Below the pieces are notes generated by a model. That model was given only the letters and a program-made list of their open reading frames with translations. It was not told the DNA's origin and searched no databases. A stretch of 64,000 nucleotides of DNA, taken from Diphasiastrum complanatum. Lineage: Eukaryota; Streptophyta; Lycopodiopsida; Lycopodiales; Lycopodiaceae. The DNA is taken from NCBI GenBank assembly GCA_029204225.1, contig MU832162.1, positions 1 to 64,000 on the forward strand, given 5' to 3'. How positions within the stretch are numbered: position 1 is the first letter of the stretch; each line of letters begins with the position of its first letter. Position numbers and translations under genes: made by a program. Below are positions 49,840 to 61,400 of this stretch, piece by piece.

Positions 49840-51300
49840 CATAGATGCCCGTTCTGAAACAACAGAATGTGTTTCAAAACGGCGTTCCAAATGCATTCCA
49901 TTTCAGAATGTGACCCAAAAAAAAAAGTTTGGAAATGCGTTTTCTTAAATAAACACACACACACACATATACAAGACCCTCGAATGGTTGAGTAGCTACC
50001 GAATTGTCAAATGTCTACAAGCACTGAAACGGACTATCAAACAACGAGTTGTCGAGTGATTCAAATTATCGGATTCGAAACTAGGCAGTTGTGAATTGTA
50101 AAATGTCATGATCAGCCGTAGGCAACGTAAGAAGAGTTAACATGTGGTTAGCTGATAGTTTAATGTAAGCCTCTCTTGTAATGATTAGCTAAACTATCTT
50201 TTAATTCCCTTTGGCGGAATATATGTATGAGAACAGAAATCAGATAGAGTATAGAAAAACAATGCGAGAAAATAGAAAGAGAGAAAAGAGTAAGAGGAGC
50301 GTCAAGCCACTATTGGCATTGCACTACCAACTCACTCTAAGGAAAAGAAATATAAAAGATGTTTTGTTCTTCCACCAATGTTTTGCGTTGTATGCATTTA
50401 ATTGATTGTTGTATTGTCTGTGATTTGTATTAGCTCATCTAGATCCTGCAATTGCACACATCCCACAATATGCTTCCGACAATTTTCCCAGCACTAGCTT
50501 GTGTGTGAATGATTAATTAAATGTATGATTTGGTTTTTCATGTGATGTAATGATGGACTAATGTGAAAAAAGGATTTCTCTTCTCCTACTACCTAGTCCT
50601 ATTTCTATTCTTGTTCCTAGATTCCTGTTTCTAAGGTCCTAAGTTCTTGATCCTATTCCTAAATTGATGTTCCTACGTTCTTTTCTAAGTTCCTAAGTAA
50701 AAAAAAAAGGGTTTCTATTCTTGTTCTTGTTCCTATACCTGATTTCATAAGTTCCTAAGGTACCTAAGGAGCATTAACTTGACAAAATATACTAGAGCTC
50801 TTTATAAAACTAGTACTATGGGACGATGTATTCAAATATTGAAACAATAATTTGTATCTCAACAAATGTTGTAGATGGAAATGCAGAATATCTTTATTAA
50901 TAATAATGAAAGTTTTTTAGGAACCATTCCCATTCCCAAGTTCCTAAGTTCGTGCATAAAAAAGGGTTTTTTTTCTTTTTCTTGTTCCTGAGCTCATAAG
51001 CTCCTAAGGTACCTAAGGAAATGCAATTGCTCCTTTGGTACCCTTTTTTGTGAACCCTTACTTGATAGACCAAGTTCTAGTGCACGCAAACCACTTAGTA
51101 CAATGCATTTCAATTTTTAGTGGAAAAAAAGCAAGATTTATCTCTTTCTCTTTGTTAAGGAATCATTCCTGAACTTAGGAACGGTTCCTAAAACTGATTT
51201 CTTAGAATGGGTATATATGATCCAGATTAAATCATAGTTGCATTGCGTTTCTAGAAATGCGTTCAGAAATGCGTCTTTGAATCGCATTTCTGAGAAAGTT
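49840..51300. repeat. Possible decayed hAT-type or other TIR element region
   Basis: Both ends carry crowded GAAATGCG/CGCATTTC-like and GTTTCAAAACG-like words (49850-49930; 51235-51295), similar in style to the hAT end at 32424. In between, TTCCTAAGTTCCTAAG-type phrases recur. A block of about 80 bp (AAAAAGGGTTT..TTGTTCCT.. CTAAGGTACCTAAGGA) occurs at 50700-50772 and again at 50955-51022. No transposase is present. Confidence 0.3.
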
Positions 51301-51358
51301 TTTTTTTTTTTTTTTTTGGGAAGGGGGAGGCGGGGGGGGGGGGGGGGGGGGGGGGGGA
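51298..51358. repeat. Poly-T run followed by poly-G run
   Basis: About 20 T, then GGGAAGGGGGAGGC, then about 25 uninterrupted G. Such a homopolymer is unusual in this AT-rich DNA and could partly be a sequencing or assembly artefact. Confidence 0.8.
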
Positions 51359-53305
51359 GCGCAATATGGGATCAAACTAAAGTATTTATTAAGGGCTGTT
51401 CATTTATGTAGGTTGCCGAAAGTTTCGGGTACAATGTGGTCCGGTGTGGGTGCAACAATGCCTGTAAGATTCTGTCAAGGTTGAAAGTCAGAGTGGCTTG
51501 TCGTGTTACTTGTGATATCTTTTCTGTCAATTCATTTAGAGCTACTATCGGGTCCAATGAGGCCTATTATGCCATGCCAATTTGCTTGAACTTCCAGAGC
51601 ACTCTCATTCCTACCATTCTCAGGTTCAGCTACAACACAACTGACCTCGAAATCAAGTTCAAAATTTAGCTCATTGGAAGCTAGACTTTATGACAAGACC
51701 ATAACGGAGAAGCCCATTGAGTTGATTGCTCATCAACCTTTGATGCAGGATCATCGTCAAACACGACGTGGCTATTCAATCACAAGCTGTCATGACTCAA
51801 TCAAATGTTGACAACATTGATTGTGTTAAATAGGGATAATTGATGGGTCCTCGGTTGGTAACTTTTACTGATAGAGATATGAGTTTCTTTGAGGGAGAAC
51901 TAGGAAAAGCACAGTTTAGTATAACCTACAAAAACAATGCAATATAACAAATATCTATACAAGAATGCTCTAAAGACCAAGAAAATTATATATGTTCATC
52001 AAATTAAAATATATATCCACATTTATATATTTATATGAAATTAGGAACGTCAACTTTCAGATGGGTGCTAAAAATGAAACATTCAAAAAAAAAAACATCA
52101 TATATAGTAATAAAATTGTAGAACAGATTTGTAAAGAAAAGCATTCTTATATGTGACCTAACACGCTTGCCCACTACAATCCAAAGGAACATACCTGGAG
52201 TATACTTCCTAGCTTTTTAAGTCCCTTAGCTCTCGCTGTAAGTATTTCTTTTCCAACGGTATTATCATTTAGCACCTGAAAGTATAACAACGCATGAGAA
52301 TTTCCTTAACATGTGAAAATGTGAAATGAAAAGCTACAAGTTCTTCATTAAGACCTACAAAATATTCACTCTCAAGTTTATCTATAGTGGCATACCACAC
52401 TATATAACAATTGGATGATAGCATGAGGTGCTACAAAATGAAAGATCCATAAGTAGGCAAGATTTTTCTTCATTGCACAAAACCCCAATGAAACTAAAAA
52501 TCAAGAATGTCCTCTTAAAGGTTTTGATTGTTTTCATGGTTCCTATACCATGTTGGGTAGAGCTTCATTCTTGACGCATTTGTAGTAGCTATGGTTTCCT
52601 TACTGAATGATACTAAGAGATCTACAACCAACAATATATAATGAATGCTTCACTCAAATACTAGAACCCGATTAGCGATGCGTCTTTATCTTGGAAATGG
52701 TTTTGAAAGCCTCACTCCCTAAGACCATCAGACAACAAGAGTAATGGAGCAACAAATAGAAGTATGAAAGAATGGCAGAGTTACACACGGCATAGCTCTT
52801 TTCACAGAGAATCGTACAGAAAGTAGAACAAGGTAGTACAGTTTCATGATTAATCCCCAACAATCAACAACGATATGGGTTGCAAGCCCACTAACAAATG
52901 AGCATTGCCTTTGATTTCTCCCTCGAGTTGAGCTTCATTCTTGACACCATTCATAACAGGTTTTTCTATTGAACAATACTAAAAAAATGTCCAACAATGT
53001 ACAATAAATGCTCCATTTGAACACATGAAACCTATTTGCGATGCCTCTTTTTCTTGGAAATTTATAATAGTTTAAAGACCTAAGTCCCTAAGCCCACCAC
53101 CTAACAAGAGCAACAAACAGAAGTCAATAAGGAGAATGGTAGAATGAATGAGGAATACAGCCTTTTGTCACAGTGCCAAATTATCAACAATTATCCCATT
53201 CACACGCCTATTATCTCAATTAAGAATACATTCCATAAATAATTGTACAAAAGGGTAGAACAAAATAGTACAATAACAATTAGTCATTAATCTCCAGCAA
53301 AGATA
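51359..53305. other. Non-coding stretch
   Basis: No gene was recognised. Two loosely similar segments (about 52510-52720 and 52910-53110, sharing GAGCTTCATTCTTGAC and TCTTGGAAAT-type phrases) suggest an old duplication. Confidence 0.3.
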
Positions 53306-54577
53306 TTAAGAGCAATAAGCAATGAATTGGTTTGTCAGTCTTATAACAAATAATAATATTTCATGACCTTCATGAGAGCTTTCCAATGGACTGGCCCTAG
53401 ATTCGATAGAAATTGGCTGAGAGAGGTGATCGAGTATGCAAGGTCGGGTCGAGTGCAGAGCATAGCATACATTAATGAACCGATGATGGAGTGAAACGGA
53501 TACTGCTTCATTTCCTCTTCCTCTACCTCGGTTTGCGGACATTGCTGCTTTGACAGCTTCAGACCAGGGTCGAGTGGGAAGTAGCTCGATTTGCAATTGG
53601 TCATTTCGTATTTTTTCAGCACATTAGTGAGATATCGTTGTTGACTGATGAAAATCTATCTACTGGGTCGATCTCAATAGATCTGGATTCCAAGACATGG
53701 ACCCATATCAGTCATCTTCTACTCCTTGATAGCATGCATTTCGTATCCTTCGATAGATTTAGATTGTTACCAAAAAGTAACGTATCATCTACATAAAGAG
53801 TGATGATTATGAAGGAAGTATAAATAGACTTGAAGTAAACAATCGAGTTTGTCGAATTTGGAATAAAACCATTCTCGATTAGAAATGCATTGATCTTTTG
53901 AAACCAGGCTCTTGGTGACTATTTCAAACCATAGACTAGGTGCTCTTTACCCTTCATCGATCCCTCAAACTGCGACATATAGATTTCCTCTTCGATAGTC
54001 CCATTGAGAAAGGCAGTTTGGACATCCATTTGGTAGACTTCGAGATCGGCTGCAACTACATAGGAGAGTAGAAGTCGAATCGAAGTATGCTTGACGACAG
54101 GACTGAAGGTCTCCGAATAATCCAGATCTGGAATCTGGGAGAAGCCTTTGGCAACAAGCCTGGCCTTGTATCGATTTAATCTTCCTTCAGCATCATACTT
54201 CGCTTTGAATATCCATGGAATCGGGTTTCGATCCTTTGGTAGCTCAGTAACAGTCCATGTTTGATTCTCGATAATAGTGATGGATAGATTTTGTAGATAG
54301 GCAATTGTAGTAACAACTTATGCCCAAAAATTCTTTGGAAGAGAGACATGGGCCAGCATGCTCTTGGCAAATTCGATGAGTGTCCGATTCTTCCTCTCAG
54401 CTACACCATTGGACTGAGGTGAGTAGCTGGTTGTGTATTGTTGATGTATTCCATTGGCCTTGCAGAAGTCCTTGAATTCGGTCGAGATGAACTCTCCCCC
54501 TCCATCAGTGCGTAGAACTTTGATCTTTCTCTGGGTCTGGTTTTCAGCATATGCCTTGAGCTATTTGAATAACTTGA
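53306..54577 (-). pseudogene. Copia element E, 3' half: integrase C-part and reverse transcriptase
   Basis: From 54577 leftwards the minus strand encodes the second integrase half (LKAYAENQTQRKIKVLRTDG). Then come an RT with KARLVAKGFSQ and MDVQTAFLNG, the catalytic box LYVDDTLLFGNN (about 53800), and the thumb with LMYAMLCTRPDLAYSITSLS. Several stops interrupt it. RNase H and the 3' LTR are missing beyond 53306. At 54573-54577 the 5-bp word TCAAG (minus strand) abuts the end of LTR F. The first integrase half of the same element is at 57125-57397 on the other strand. Inactive. Confidence 0.8.
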
Positions 54578-54903
54578 TGTGAAAGTACTGTACTTTAGGA
54601 CCATAAATGGATCTACAAAAGATCCACAAGAGTGATTGGATGCTTGCTTAACAATCTATCAAAAAACTAGACACAAAAAAGTTGATCTAGATTGACAATT
54701 TGACCAATAACAAGCATTAACAATCAAAAGCATTGATCAACATTGAAATCCGAGCCCACACGTGTGTACTACAGGCTGTAGTACGGCCTTAAAGTTGAGA
54801 AACAAGTAGAAATTGATTTGGTTGCATCTGGATCACAAAAACTCAATGTACATAGTGAACTAGTTTGAGATTGCCAATGAGCTCCAAAATATTCTATCTT
54901 CTC
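54578..54903 (-). repeat. LTR F, truncated 3' copy (minus orientation)
   Basis: The minus strand ends GTACAGTACTTTCACA-like and matches the last ~330 bp of the plus-strand LTR at 57398-58020, including CTACAGCCTGTAGTAC. It is cut off at 54903, exactly where LTR E begins. Confidence 0.85.
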
Positions 54904-55399
54904 TGTCATGCCCGTGACTGGTCTCGGGTAGCGTATCCACGCTAGGGACCGATAGACCAACAACCCGTAAGTTAATTGTGACTATAAGGGAATTGGGGCC
55001 CTTATGTGTACATGGTCATAATTAATGGTTGTAGGCCTAAACACTTGATGGTGGATTTGTATGGGTCTATTAGTGAGTCATTGGGGAACTGGATGACGTG
55101 GCCCAGATAGGCTGTAGAGGTGTCCAGTGAGGTGTCACAGTGCACTACTAGTGGTGCATGGGCCTCGGAGGGTATAAGTATACCTATTGGGCTCTCACTA
55201 GTGTGTGCTTGAAAGCACGACCGGTGGCAGGATGCTGCTAGTGTGATGCCTCATTCCACTCTGAGTGATTGATCCATAGCTTGGGGGCTAGATCCATTTG
55301 ATCTAGGTTTGGTTGGGTTGGTTTGTCCACCATCAGGTTCCCTTGTGTTGCTTGTGTGTGGCATGCTTAGAATAGGATCCTTGGATTGAGGACTTTATA
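54904..55399 (+). repeat. LTR E (5' LTR of copia element E)
   Basis: Starts TGTCATGCCCG and ends near GACTTTATA. It is followed by a primer-binding site TGGTATCAGAGCC at 55401-55413, so it is a 5' LTR of about 496 bp in plus orientation. No second copy is in the window. Confidence 0.7.
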
Positions 55400-55400
55400 T

Positions 55401-55413
55401 TGGTATCAGAGCC
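55401..55413 (+). other. Primer-binding site of copia element E
   Basis: TGGTATCAGAGCC, complementary to the 3' end of initiator methionine tRNA, one base after LTR E. Confidence 0.75.
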
Positions 55414-56790
55414 TTCATGGAGGAAGAACCTGTGGTATAGGACGCAGGCGATTCCAAAATGAAGATCTGAAACTAACTGGATCAGTTGACCGTAGTAAGG
55501 CCGTAAATCTTAGTGATGCCAAAAACTATCGGTCATAAAACGGGTGTTTTGTCGGAAATTTGAGATATTGGTCATGACTTCTTTTTTGGATATCTCAAAT
55601 TTACAAAACCGGAAACCCAGCAAGCTATTTTTTTGTAAAAGATATATTGGTGAATTTCTTAAACCTTAATTAACCAGTTTTCTTGTGATTCCTTGGAAGG
55701 TAATTATTACCCATTGACCATGGACAATGTCACAGAAATGGTTAATGAAACCGTTTTCTAAAATTGTTTTCTCTACTTAAAAATTCAAATAATCCTTTTC
55801 TGATTTACGGGTCAATTCTCAAGCTTGGTAATACAGAAAATCTTTTGTTAAGTCATTGTGTTGGGACATCATTGATGGTTGCTAACAATGATGCAACTTT
55901 TCTTTGGCTTTCAAGAATTTCTTGGATCTCTTCTTTGACTCTTCTCCTGGGCAAATTTCGAATGATCTGCATGCTGTTCCTTGCTGGCAACAATCAACTT
56001 GATCTTAGTTCGGACTGAGACCCGTGGGTTGATGCAAGGAAGGAGATTCATGTTTATAATATATTCTTTTGAGTGAATCTCCGGTTGAGATTTTGGATGT
56101 GAAATAGCACTCTTTGAGAAATATTCTCTCTTAGAGGATAACCAAGTTACAGGATTCTCGGTTATGAAAGTCTTGTGTACAGATCAGGAGTTATCTGTAG
56201 AGATATGAATCTTTGTGGGATCATTAAAACCTTTTGTACAAACTTCTAATCATGGGGATCTACAAAGTATTCCCTGAACTAAGTTTATTTGCATGCATAA
56301 ACTAGTTGTTGGTACATAAGCATATTGATGAGAATTGTGTTTGAGACAATTTCTCACTGGGTTATAGTAATTTCTCATTGAGAATTGCTTATTAACCTAG
56401 GATTGATTTAGAATCAGATTAAATGTGGTGTTTTGGTAACACACCTAGACATTTAAATATTTTCTAAATCTGATACAACTAATCGTGTCAGAAGCGCTAC
56501 TTCTGAGTTAGTTGTTGGAAATCAACAATATAATCTTAATTATGGATATTATTGTTGAGATGTATTGCTTATAAGTCACAACATCTATGATTCATTTTGG
56601 ATTCGTTTACAGATGTGTGTGCATAGAATACACAAGAACTTTTTGGCCTTATCTTTTCCCGTTTGAAATTGATGAAATGCTATCCCGGAAGACTCAGGAG
56701 AGTTGGATAGTTGTGGATTGCCAAAAGTTAAGACTTCACGTAATGAGGTTCCTTTAAATCTTAAGTTATTCTAGATTAGAACTTAAGGTT
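55414..56790 (+). other. Leader of copia element E
   Basis: AT-rich sequence between the primer-binding site and the gag-like frame. No coding motif is recognised. It may include a degraded gag N-terminus. Confidence 0.4.
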
Positions 56791-57397
56791 ATGGCTATTT
56801 CAACCCAACAACATCTCACTCTATCAAGAGTAATCTCGATGCTACTACAAGAGGAGATTAGAAGGAATGCTTCCTCCTCCAGCTCAGGATCAGATCCACA
56901 AGTTCTATACACAAAGAAAAATCAAAAGTTGAGATCCAAGAGATCTACAAAGTCAGATTACACCGAGAAGAGGAGCAACATGCAGCAGCCTGTATCAAAC
57001 ACACCATCAACTTCAGGATCTTCATCATTCCAGCCAATGCAAAAACTATTCTTCAAATACTGTAAGAGCACTCGCCATGCCATCAAGGACTGCCGAACTT
57101 TGAGGTACAACAACGAAAAGGCAAATGTCGACTCAGAATCTAGTACAAGGTCTTCCTTCTGTTAGCAAACCAACTTCTCCATGTGAAAGCTGCTGTATTA
57201 TCGACAAGCATGCTAGAAGTCCTTTTATTTCTGATTCAGTTCATACTTCCAAAGATTTCCTTGACTTGTACATAGCGATTTGTGGCCCAATGCAGACTGT
57301 TTCGACAGGGGGAGATGTTTGTTTTCTAACTTTTGTTGATGATTTTCCTCGGAGGACTGTCACCTATTTCTTGAAGAACAAATCCGAAGCATTCAAG
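56791..57397 (+). pseudogene. Copia element E, 5' half: gag remnant and integrase N-part
   Basis: 56791-57120 encodes a gag C-terminal region (HLTLSRVISMLLQEEIRR, Ser-rich linker) with a damaged knuckle KYCKSTRHAIKDCRTL. At about 57122 the frame jumps straight into integrase: ESCCIIDKHARSPF, DLYIAICGPM, CFLTFVDDFPRRTVTYF, NKSEAF. The protease and the integrase zinc-binding histidines are deleted. The integrase is cut at 57397 by LTR F. Its continuation, in the same reading frame once one TCAAG copy is removed, is at 54577 on the minus strand. Confidence 0.8.
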
Positions 57398-58020
57398 TGT
57401 CTAGCTTGATAAAAAACCATGTAGTATAATGTAAATTTTGTACATCCGTGGATTCCATACGAGGTCAAGATGCCACGTGGAAATCCACTCCTAATGTAGG
57501 TTAGGTCAAGTCCATAGGGTTGGTCATGTCATTTTGATAGTGATTCCTAGTTTATAGGACCTAAATCCTAGATTTAAGGTGAAAATTGACCAACTAGCTA
57601 TCTACCAAGCCTGACTCTAGGAAATAGACTAGGGTTTCATTTTAGGGCAAGAAGAGTGAGTTAATTTCGAAGGAAGTCGAATTTGCTATGTATTCCATAG
57701 TGAGAAGATAGAATATCTCATTGGCAATCTCAAGCTAGTTCACCATGTACATTGAGTTTTTGTGATCCAAATGCAACCAAATCAATTTTTACTTGTTTCT
57801 CAGCTTTAAGGTCGTACTACAGCCTGTAGTACACACCTGTGGGCTCGGATTTCAATGTTGATCAATGCTTTTGATTGTCAACGCTTGTTGTTTGTTAAAT
57901 GCCAATCTAGATCAACTTTTTTGTGCCTAGTTTTTTGATAGATTGTTAAGCAAGCATCCAATCACTCTTGTGGATCTTTTGTAGATTCATTTTATGGTCC
58001 TAAAGTACAGTACTTTCACA
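57398..58020 (+). repeat. LTR F, complete (5' LTR of a second copia element)
   Basis: 623 bp, beginning TGTCTAGCTTG and ending GTACAGTACTTTCACA. It is preceded by TCAAG (57393-57397), which also flanks the other LTR F copy, and followed by the primer-binding site at 58021. It contains the palindrome GTACTACAGCCTGTAGTAC. Only about 60 bp of the element's interior survive before the chromovirus insertion at 58083. Confidence 0.85.
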
Positions 58021-58033
58021 TGGTATCAGAGCC
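58021..58033 (+). other. Primer-binding site of copia element F
   Basis: TGGTATCAGAGCC directly after LTR F. Confidence 0.8.
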
Positions 58034-58082
58034 AAGTACAAGAACATAAGCCATTGATCTAATGCAAATCCATTCTTGAGAG

Positions 58083-58440
58083 TGTAATAGATCCTAACAC
58101 CACAGTAGGGCAAACACTAACTGATCCACCCAACCTTGCCTACTCCCTGATATAGAGTAAGCCCCTCCTAGCCCAGTGTGAGGACTGGTAGCATGCTACT
58201 GCCAAGTGTCGGCCACGTGGCACTGACGTGGCTGACTGCACGTCGGGACCCAACTGGGGGCCCTATCCTGCTGACAGGGTCCCTAGGCTGTGTTAGGCCC
58301 GCCATGGCTATGGACCGTGCTGGGGCACACTACTCACACTGTCTTGCCCTGTTGGTCATGTACGCTGGACACGACCCTGACTGTGGTATCTGACCTATCT
58401 GTGTTCTCTAGGGTTCGGCACTGGTTACGAGCTCGTAACA
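58083..58440 (-). repeat. 3' LTR of the intact chromovirus
   Basis: 358 bp from TGTAATAG to CTCGTAACA, with TG/CA ends on both strands. The first 65 bases are identical to the partial LTR at 63936-64000. It inserted about 50 bp past the primer-binding site of element F. The left flank is GAGAG, and the matching duplication would lie beyond the window. Confidence 0.9.
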
Positions 58441-58451
58441 CTCCCTCCCCC
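58441..58451 (-). other. Polypurine tract of the chromovirus
   Basis: The minus strand reads GGGGGAGGGAG between the TAA stop codon (58452-58454) and the LTR. It would prime plus-strand DNA synthesis. It directly abuts both the stop codon and the LTR, so there is no 3' untranslated spacer. Confidence 0.85.
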
Positions 58452-61400
58452 TTAAGAACCGTCTTGGTCCTCTAAGACAAAGTCTGGAAAAATCTTGCGA
58501 AGGACGCTGCCTCTTTCCCAAGTGGCATTCTCAACAGGCTGATCATTCCACTTAACCAGATATTCTCGGTATAGAGTATGACGAGTCTGCGTCTCTCTAC
58601 TATCAAGAATTTCCTCTGGTTCATGTGGAGGTTGTTGAGGATCCAATGGGAGAACTAGAACACTGTCCCCTACCAGATTATCTGATCTGGTTAAGGCTTT
58701 TCGTAACTGACTTACATGAAAAACTGGAAAAACCTTACTGCTGTGTGGGAGTTCTAGTTCATAGGTGACCTCGCCTAGTCTCCTACTGATGGTAAAGGGA
58801 CCACAATACCTTGGAGACAACTTAGCACACACTCCTGATTTGAGGGTTTTAGAGTCAACTGGGACTCTCAAGTAGACTTTCTCACCAGTGGAGAACTGCA
58901 CATCCCGTCTGTGTGGATCTGCATAATGCCTGGCTCGATCCTGGGATTGTCTAATGCTACGCTTAGCATGTTCTATCATCTGGTTTAGGTCTTCTAAAAA
59001 GTTTCTGGCTGCTTCAACTTTTTCTTGTTTAAACCCTACAGCTGTGGGTGAGCGTGGCTGAAAACCGTACATCAGCATAAATGGGCTGTATCCCGTAGCT
59101 GAATGTTTGGTACTGTTGTAAGCAAACTCTAATATTGAGAGATACTCCTCCCAATTAGTCTGCCTCTTGCTGACGTATGCACGAAGCATATCCTCCAGCA
59201 CTTGATTTACCCTTTCTGTTTGACCGTCCGTCTGTGGATGGTCAGTGGTACTCATATTAAGTTTAGTATGGAGATGATGGAATACTGCCTTCCAAAAATT
59301 TCCAGTAAACTTACTGTCCCGGTCGCTGACTATGCCGGAAGGTAGACCGTACAATTTAAATAGCCCGTCTACAAACAACCTCGCTAACTCTGGAGCTCTA
59401 ACGGTTGTTTTGGTCGGAATAAAATGAGCCATTTTGGTCAGACGGTCAACTGTGACCCATATAGCGTCATTACCCTTTTGGGTTTTAGGCAGGCCTACTA
59501 TAAAATCCATGGAGATACTCTCCCATTTACCAGCTGGTATTTCTAAGGGATGCAACAACCCTCCTGCCTTTAAACGCTCTGCTTTATTTACTTGACATTT
59601 CTGGCAACTGGTTACATACTGGTGGACGTCCTTTTTCATACTGGGCCAGAAAAATTGCCTACGAAGAAGCTCATAGGTCTTCTGTATGCCTGGGTGTCCC
59701 GCGCTAGGATTGTCATGACATTCATATAGGACCTGCTGCCTATAATCCTCTGAATTGGGGACACATACTCTATCTCTATAGAGCAAGTACTCATCCTGAA
59801 TGGAATACTGTTTCCATTTGAATCCTTGAGTCAACTGACCCTCAACCACTGGGGTTTGCTTGGGTAATACAGGCTCAGAATCCTCAACGTCATCTGACGA
59901 CGTATACTCGGACTCATCATCATCCTCAACGGAAGCTGCCGTATTCTTGGATGAACTGGCACCAGCCCCGGGAACTGGTTCTGGAGTCTGTAACTGTCTG
60001 TTCTGGACTGAGTTCCAGATAATAGAGAAGAATGCATCATGCTGGCATTTCCCTCTCAAGGACTCGAGTAACTCATTACGAATCTGAGTAAAACTCAGCT
60101 CGTTTATCATAGGCATTCTGCTAAGGGCATCTGCTACTGTATTGAATTTTCCACGCCTATATCTGATAGACATGTCAAACTCTTGCATCAACTCTGCCCA
60201 ACGAGCTTTCCGACCTCTAAGCTCAGGTTGATTGCAAAGGTATCTGAGACTCTCATGGTCTGTCAGGACCTCAAAGTTGGCACCATACAAATAATGTCTC
60301 CAAGTCTTAAGGGCATGGACTATAGAAAAGAGTTCCTTTTCATAGGCACTGTACCTAGTCTGAGCTGGCTCGAGTTTTTTACTCTCGAACGCAACTGGTC
60401 GTCCACCCTGAGTTAGCACAGCGCCTACTGCAAAGTTGCTAGCATCTGTTTCGACCACAAATGGCTGATTGGGGTCGACGACTTTTAAGACTGGTGCTGT
60501 AGCTAAGGCTGTTTTGAGAGCATCAAAGCTCTCCTGTTGTGCAGACTCCCAAATGAACTCCTTTCCCTTCCCCTTAAGAAGATTTGTCATAGGGACTGCT
60601 ATCTGAGCATATTCCTTGACAAATCGTCTGTAATATCCCGCCAGACCAAGAAAGATTTGAAGTTCCAAAATATTCTGAGGTCTCAGCCAACTGAGTATGG
60701 CTTTAACCTTATTTGGGTCCATCTTAATCCCATCTGAAGAGATAATGTGACCCAAATATGCTACTTCTTCAACGAAGAATTCACACTTGGATTGTTTAGC
60801 ATAAAGCTTATGCTTTCTGAGCAGTCGAAACACCTTTCTAAGGTGTTTTAGATGCTCCTTCCTCGTTTTGCTGTAGACGAGGATGTCATCTAAAAATACG
60901 ACCACAAACTTACCCAAGTATGGTCTGAGGACACTGTTCATCAAGGTCATAAAGGTAGCTGGAGCATTTGTGAGCCCAAATGGCATCACCTTAAACTCAT
61001 AATGACCGTGACGAGTCCTAAAAGCTGTTTTCGAGACATCTTCCGATTTTATACGGACTTGATGATATCCCGATCTAAGGTCTATTTTACTGAAAAACTT
61101 AGCCCCGTCGAGTTGATCAAACAACTCGTCTGCCCGAGGCATAGGGTATTTATTCTTAATTGTGACTTTATTGAGGGCTCTGTAATCTACGCAAAGACGC
61201 ATAGACCCCTCTTTCTTTTTCACCAATAGGACTGGTGAGGCCCATGGTGAACTACTGGTCTGAATTTGGCCTTTCCCAAGATAGTCTGTTAACTGCCTAG
61301 TTATTTCTTCATCCTCTGTTCGGCTGACCCGATACGGAGGTTTAGAAACAGGTGCTGTACCTGGTACTAGGTTTATTACATGATCTACCTCTCTGCTAGG

